Below are positions 6,161 through 8,210 of a stretch of 8,210 nucleotides of DNA, piece after piece. Both the position numbers and the translations under genes were made by a program. The notes beneath the pieces are model-generated. The model did no database searches. It was not told the origin of the DNA and saw nothing but the letters and a program-made list of their open reading frames with translations. The DNA lies in NCBI GenBank assembly GCA_018239705.1, contig JAFEGS010000031.1, positions 1 through 8,210 on the forward strand, in the 5' to 3' direction. Numbering within the stretch: the first letter of the stretch is position 1; each line of letters begins with the position of its first letter. The DNA comes from Verrucomicrobiota bacterium. GTDB lineage: Bacteria > Chlamydiota > Chlamydiia > Chlamydiales > FEN-1388.

Positions 6161-7303
6161 TTAAAGAATTTTTGAAAAATGAATATTCGCAATATACTTA
6201 ATAATTTCTGGGAGCAGTACTACGTTAGGTATATTCTGCAAACACAATATCACAAACTTTGTCATTTCGGGAAAGGCGATTATCCGAACTCTCTTATTGC
6301 CCCTATCGGCTATCACAAGATTGCCATGTCTGTTAACACACATGCCACGCGGCCCATTTAGTTGAATTTCACCCCACCCATTGTCTTGATCACTTCCACA
6401 GACTGTTGAAACATCACCAGTTGGTGTAATTTTTCGAATTTTGTTATTACCCTCATCAGCAACATAAATATTGTCTTTATTGTCGACGCAAATGCCTGTA
6501 GGGGACTTGAACAGTGCCTCTGAGCCGAGACCATCTCGATATCCAGGTTGACTTCCTGCTATAGTAGAGACAATGCCTTCAGGGCTTACTTTCCGTATCC
6601 TGTTGTTGCCGTAATCCGCTACGAGTATGTTACTCTGGTTATCCATGCAAACGGCCCAAGGTATACAAAACTTTGCATAGGTTGCGCTGTCATCGTGATA
6701 TCCACTACGGCTTCCTGCTGTTGTTGAAACGACTCCATTAGCTGTAGCCCTTCGAATCATATCAGTGTTAGCATCAGCGATTACGAGATTTCCTTGCCTA
6801 TCAACACAGATGCCCATTTGGTACATAGTTCCTTTTACCTTAACGGTAGCGGTTGTAGAGACGACACCATCAAGCGACACCTTTCTCATTCTGCAGATGG
6901 CACTCTTAAAATAATCATTGTTGTCCGGTTTATAAAAGCTCGTAACATAGATGGTTTCTTGCTCGTCTATGCAAAGATCAGTCGGAAAATAAAACTGCGC
7001 TTCAGTGCCAATCCCATCTCGATTCCCTTGCGTACTTCCTGCCAATGTGGATACTTTTCCGTTAGGTGCAATTTTGCTGATTTTGTGGATCGAATTCAAT
7101 CGGACGTCAAAATCAGAAACAAATATATTTCCATTTTTGTCGCAGCAAACAGAATTGGGGCCAGCGAATTGCTCAGCTCCGGCGATGGTGTAGGCAAAAA
7201 TACCGCTTCGATTGCGTCTCTCTTCGCTTTGTACACTGTGCGTATTATTTAAATCTAAACTATGTATTTGTGAGCATAAACAGTCTATTTTTTCATTGAT
7301 CAT
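6161..7303 (-). CDS. NHL-repeat six-bladed beta-propeller protein
   Basis: A 380-residue protein from the ATG at 7301-7303. The frame stays open to 7471, but that extension overlaps the end of the upstream gene and shows no NHL pattern, so I rejected it; no good ribosome binding site precedes 7303 either. Residues 1-35 are a polar helical lead. Six NHL repeats follow at about 48-89, 106-152, 162-197, 215-250, 267-302 and 318-343. Each combines a strand of the N-I-x-V-A-D type with a closing V-S-T-x-A-G, enough for a closed six-bladed propeller. A Cys sits at the same place in every blade (C53 or C54, C111, C166, C219, C272, C322). No signal peptide or catalytic motif is seen, so a binding scaffold is likeliest. 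The tail (about 349-375) has LPEIIKYI, resembling short tails in protist and giant-virus proteins. It may be co-transcribed with the gene ending at 7344, 40 bases upstream. Confidence 0.85.
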   Translation of the reverse strand: MINEKIDCLCSQIHSLDLNNTHSVQSEERRNRSGIFAYTIAGAEQFAGPNSVCCDKNGNIFVSDFDVRLNSIHKISKIAPNGKVSTLAGSTQGNRDGIGTEAQFYFPTDLCIDEQETIYVTSFYKPDNNDYFKSAICRMRKVSLDGVVSTTATVKVKGTMYQMGICVDRQGNLVIADANTDMIRRATANGVVSTTAGSRSGYHDDSATYAKFCIPWAVCMDNQSNILVADYGNNRIRKVSPEGIVSTIAGSQPGYRDGLGSEALFKSPTGICVDNKDNIYVADEGNNKIRKITPTGDVSTVCGSDQDNGWGEIQLNGPRGMCVNRHGNLVIADRGNKRVRIIAFPEMTKFVILCLQNIPNVVLLPEIIKYIANIHFSKIL

Positions 7304-7343
7304 TTGTAAATCTAATTTTAAGTGTGTTTTGGAGAGTGTTCGG

Positions 7344-8210
7344 CTATTCAGGCTTGTTCGGTGTAGATGCTTCTCGCTTAAATAGATTCCAGAGCTCTTG
7401 GTCTTCAACCAGTTTCCCCGGGTACATGCCCTTTTTTGTTCCTTCAATAAAAAGCGCTTTTCCTTTGTCACAAATGTGCTGCTTGTCTGACTTAAGTAGC
7501 TCCATAATAAACTCTCGGAAGAGATCGAGAAGGGGCCTACTATCTGAAGCTCCTGGATAGACGATAAGGTTATAATAGGCAGTTACATGAGTCTCCCAAG
7601 CTTCATGTGCACAGATTTTTTGCAGTATGGTTGTGCTCATGCATAGTTTCAGTAGCTCCGCATGCTGCAATTCTGATTCATAGACATCATGTTTCCAGAC
7701 TCTTTTCCAGAGGTTGAAGAGAACACCCACACATTCATCGAAGGAGATTTCGGGATTGTCCCCTTCTTGTGTGCATAAGGCTATAAGTGCATCTGTGAGC
7801 CTTTTTATGATGGGGTATCCCTTAAGGGCTACATCTTTATTGTCATAGGTGATCAGCTGCCTTTTGGGGCCAAGGAGGCAGTCAATCAGGCATTCTAAAA
7901 GGGGAACACTTTTGGCACTCTCTTGGTTTACGTTATCAATGAGTCTAAGGAGAGTGCTTGACCCTGCTGTGATGAGGCGCTTCTCAAGCGCCGGACTGAG
8001 AGAAACAACAGGTGTACTTGAAGATGCACGGGCATTTGGCATTGCTAAACAGGCGTTAATGATCGTTTCAAGGGCAGCTATTTTCAAGTCATCATCTCGT
8101 ACGAATAGTACATTTTTAGTAGATAGATTATTCATAAGGTAGCACATGATCTGCAAGGCATAGGGCAGTTTGGTGCTGATCTGGAACTCTAACACTTCGT
8201 TAAAGAGGGC
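7344..8210 (-). CDS. C-terminal part of an unrecognised, mostly helical protein
   Basis: The frame is open from the right edge to a TAG at 7344-7346, giving 288 visible residues. A GTG at 8193-8195 is possible as a start, but the frame continues upstream to the edge without a stop and no ribosome binding site is seen there, so I treat the gene as 5'-truncated. The visible part is rich in Leu, Ile, Ala and charged residues arranged as successive amphipathic helices, for example LLECLIDCLL, LTDALIALC and LLDLFREFIMELL. This could be an alpha-solenoid (HEAT/armadillo-like) scaffold, but I see no diagnostic repeat. There is no membrane segment or catalytic motif. It ends with a polar tail (EASTPNKPE) 40 bases before the NHL-repeat gene on the same strand, consistent with an operon. 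I do not recognise the family. Confidence 0.8.
   Translation of the reverse strand, partial: ALFNEVLEFQISTKLPYALQIMCYLMNNLSTKNVLFVRDDDLKIAALETIINACLAMPNARASSSTPVVSLSPALEKRLITAGSSTLLRLIDNVNQESAKSVPLLECLIDCLLGPKRQLITYDNKDVALKGYPIIKRLTDALIALCTQEGDNPEISFDECVGVLFNLWKRVWKHDVYESELQHAELLKLCMSTTILQKICAHEAWETHVTAYYNLIVYPGASDSRPLLDLFREFIMELLKSDKQHICDKGKALFIEGTKKGMYPGKLVEDQELWNLFKREASTPNKPE

Noticed and set aside
6794..7252. Plus-strand 152-codon frame
   Set aside because: It is the mirror of the NHL-repeat gene, whose repeated blade pattern is clearly coding on the minus strand.
7304..7471. N-terminal extension of the NHL-repeat frame
   Set aside because: It overlaps the coding end of the upstream gene by about 128 bases in another frame, is basic and low in pattern, and adds no NHL repeat.

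Overview
The window looks like accessory DNA from an intracellular, eukaryote-associated bacterium. A member of the Chlamydiota outside Chlamydiaceae (Simkania/Waddlia/Parachlamydia-like) is my best guess. Base composition is moderate to low GC by eye. Several genes encode proteins resembling host-directed factors: a tegument-type deubiquitinase fold, a death-domain-like segment, a Fic enzyme and an NHL propeller. The taxon is inferred from gene content; no rRNA or core marker is present, and Dependentiae or another endosymbiont phylum is not excluded.

Layout. (1) 1-913, minus strand: the first 304 codons of a protein that runs off the left edge. It contains a stretch with the spacing of a eukaryotic death domain. 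(2) 1007-1184: a cluster of short palindromes nested into one large inverted repeat (REP/MITE-like), just after the stop of the next gene. (3) 1191-3167, minus: a 658-residue protein with TPR repeats and a C-terminal cysteine-protease-like domain of the viral-tegument-like deubiquitinase (VTD) type. (4) 3168-3313: a divergent intergenic region with two palindromes and a good sigma-70-type promoter facing right. (5) 3314-4039, plus: adenylate kinase with a zinc-type lid and, unusually, an N-terminal signal peptide. (6) 4100-4527, plus: a broken, signal-peptide-bearing aspartyl/asparaginyl beta-hydroxylase-like gene (internal loss plus frameshift). (7) 4517-6046, minus: a Fic-family enzyme with an AbiEi-like N-terminal region and a class II inhibitory motif. 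Its start codon abuts three 23-bp tandem repeats (6047-6111+). (8) 6161-7303, minus: a six-bladed NHL-repeat protein. (9) 7344-8210, minus: the C-terminal part of an unrecognised helical protein running off the right edge.

The genes do not form one metabolic pathway. The common thread is host interaction: probable ubiquitin removal, probable AMPylation, a possible death-fold adaptor surface, a propeller with a eukaryote-like tail, and an exported nucleotide kinase next to a decaying exported hydroxylase. The most testable novelties are the death-domain-like segment, the Asn-containing catalytic triad of the VTD-type domain, the exported adenylate kinase, and the 23-bp repeats that carry a potential alternative start codon for the Fic gene.
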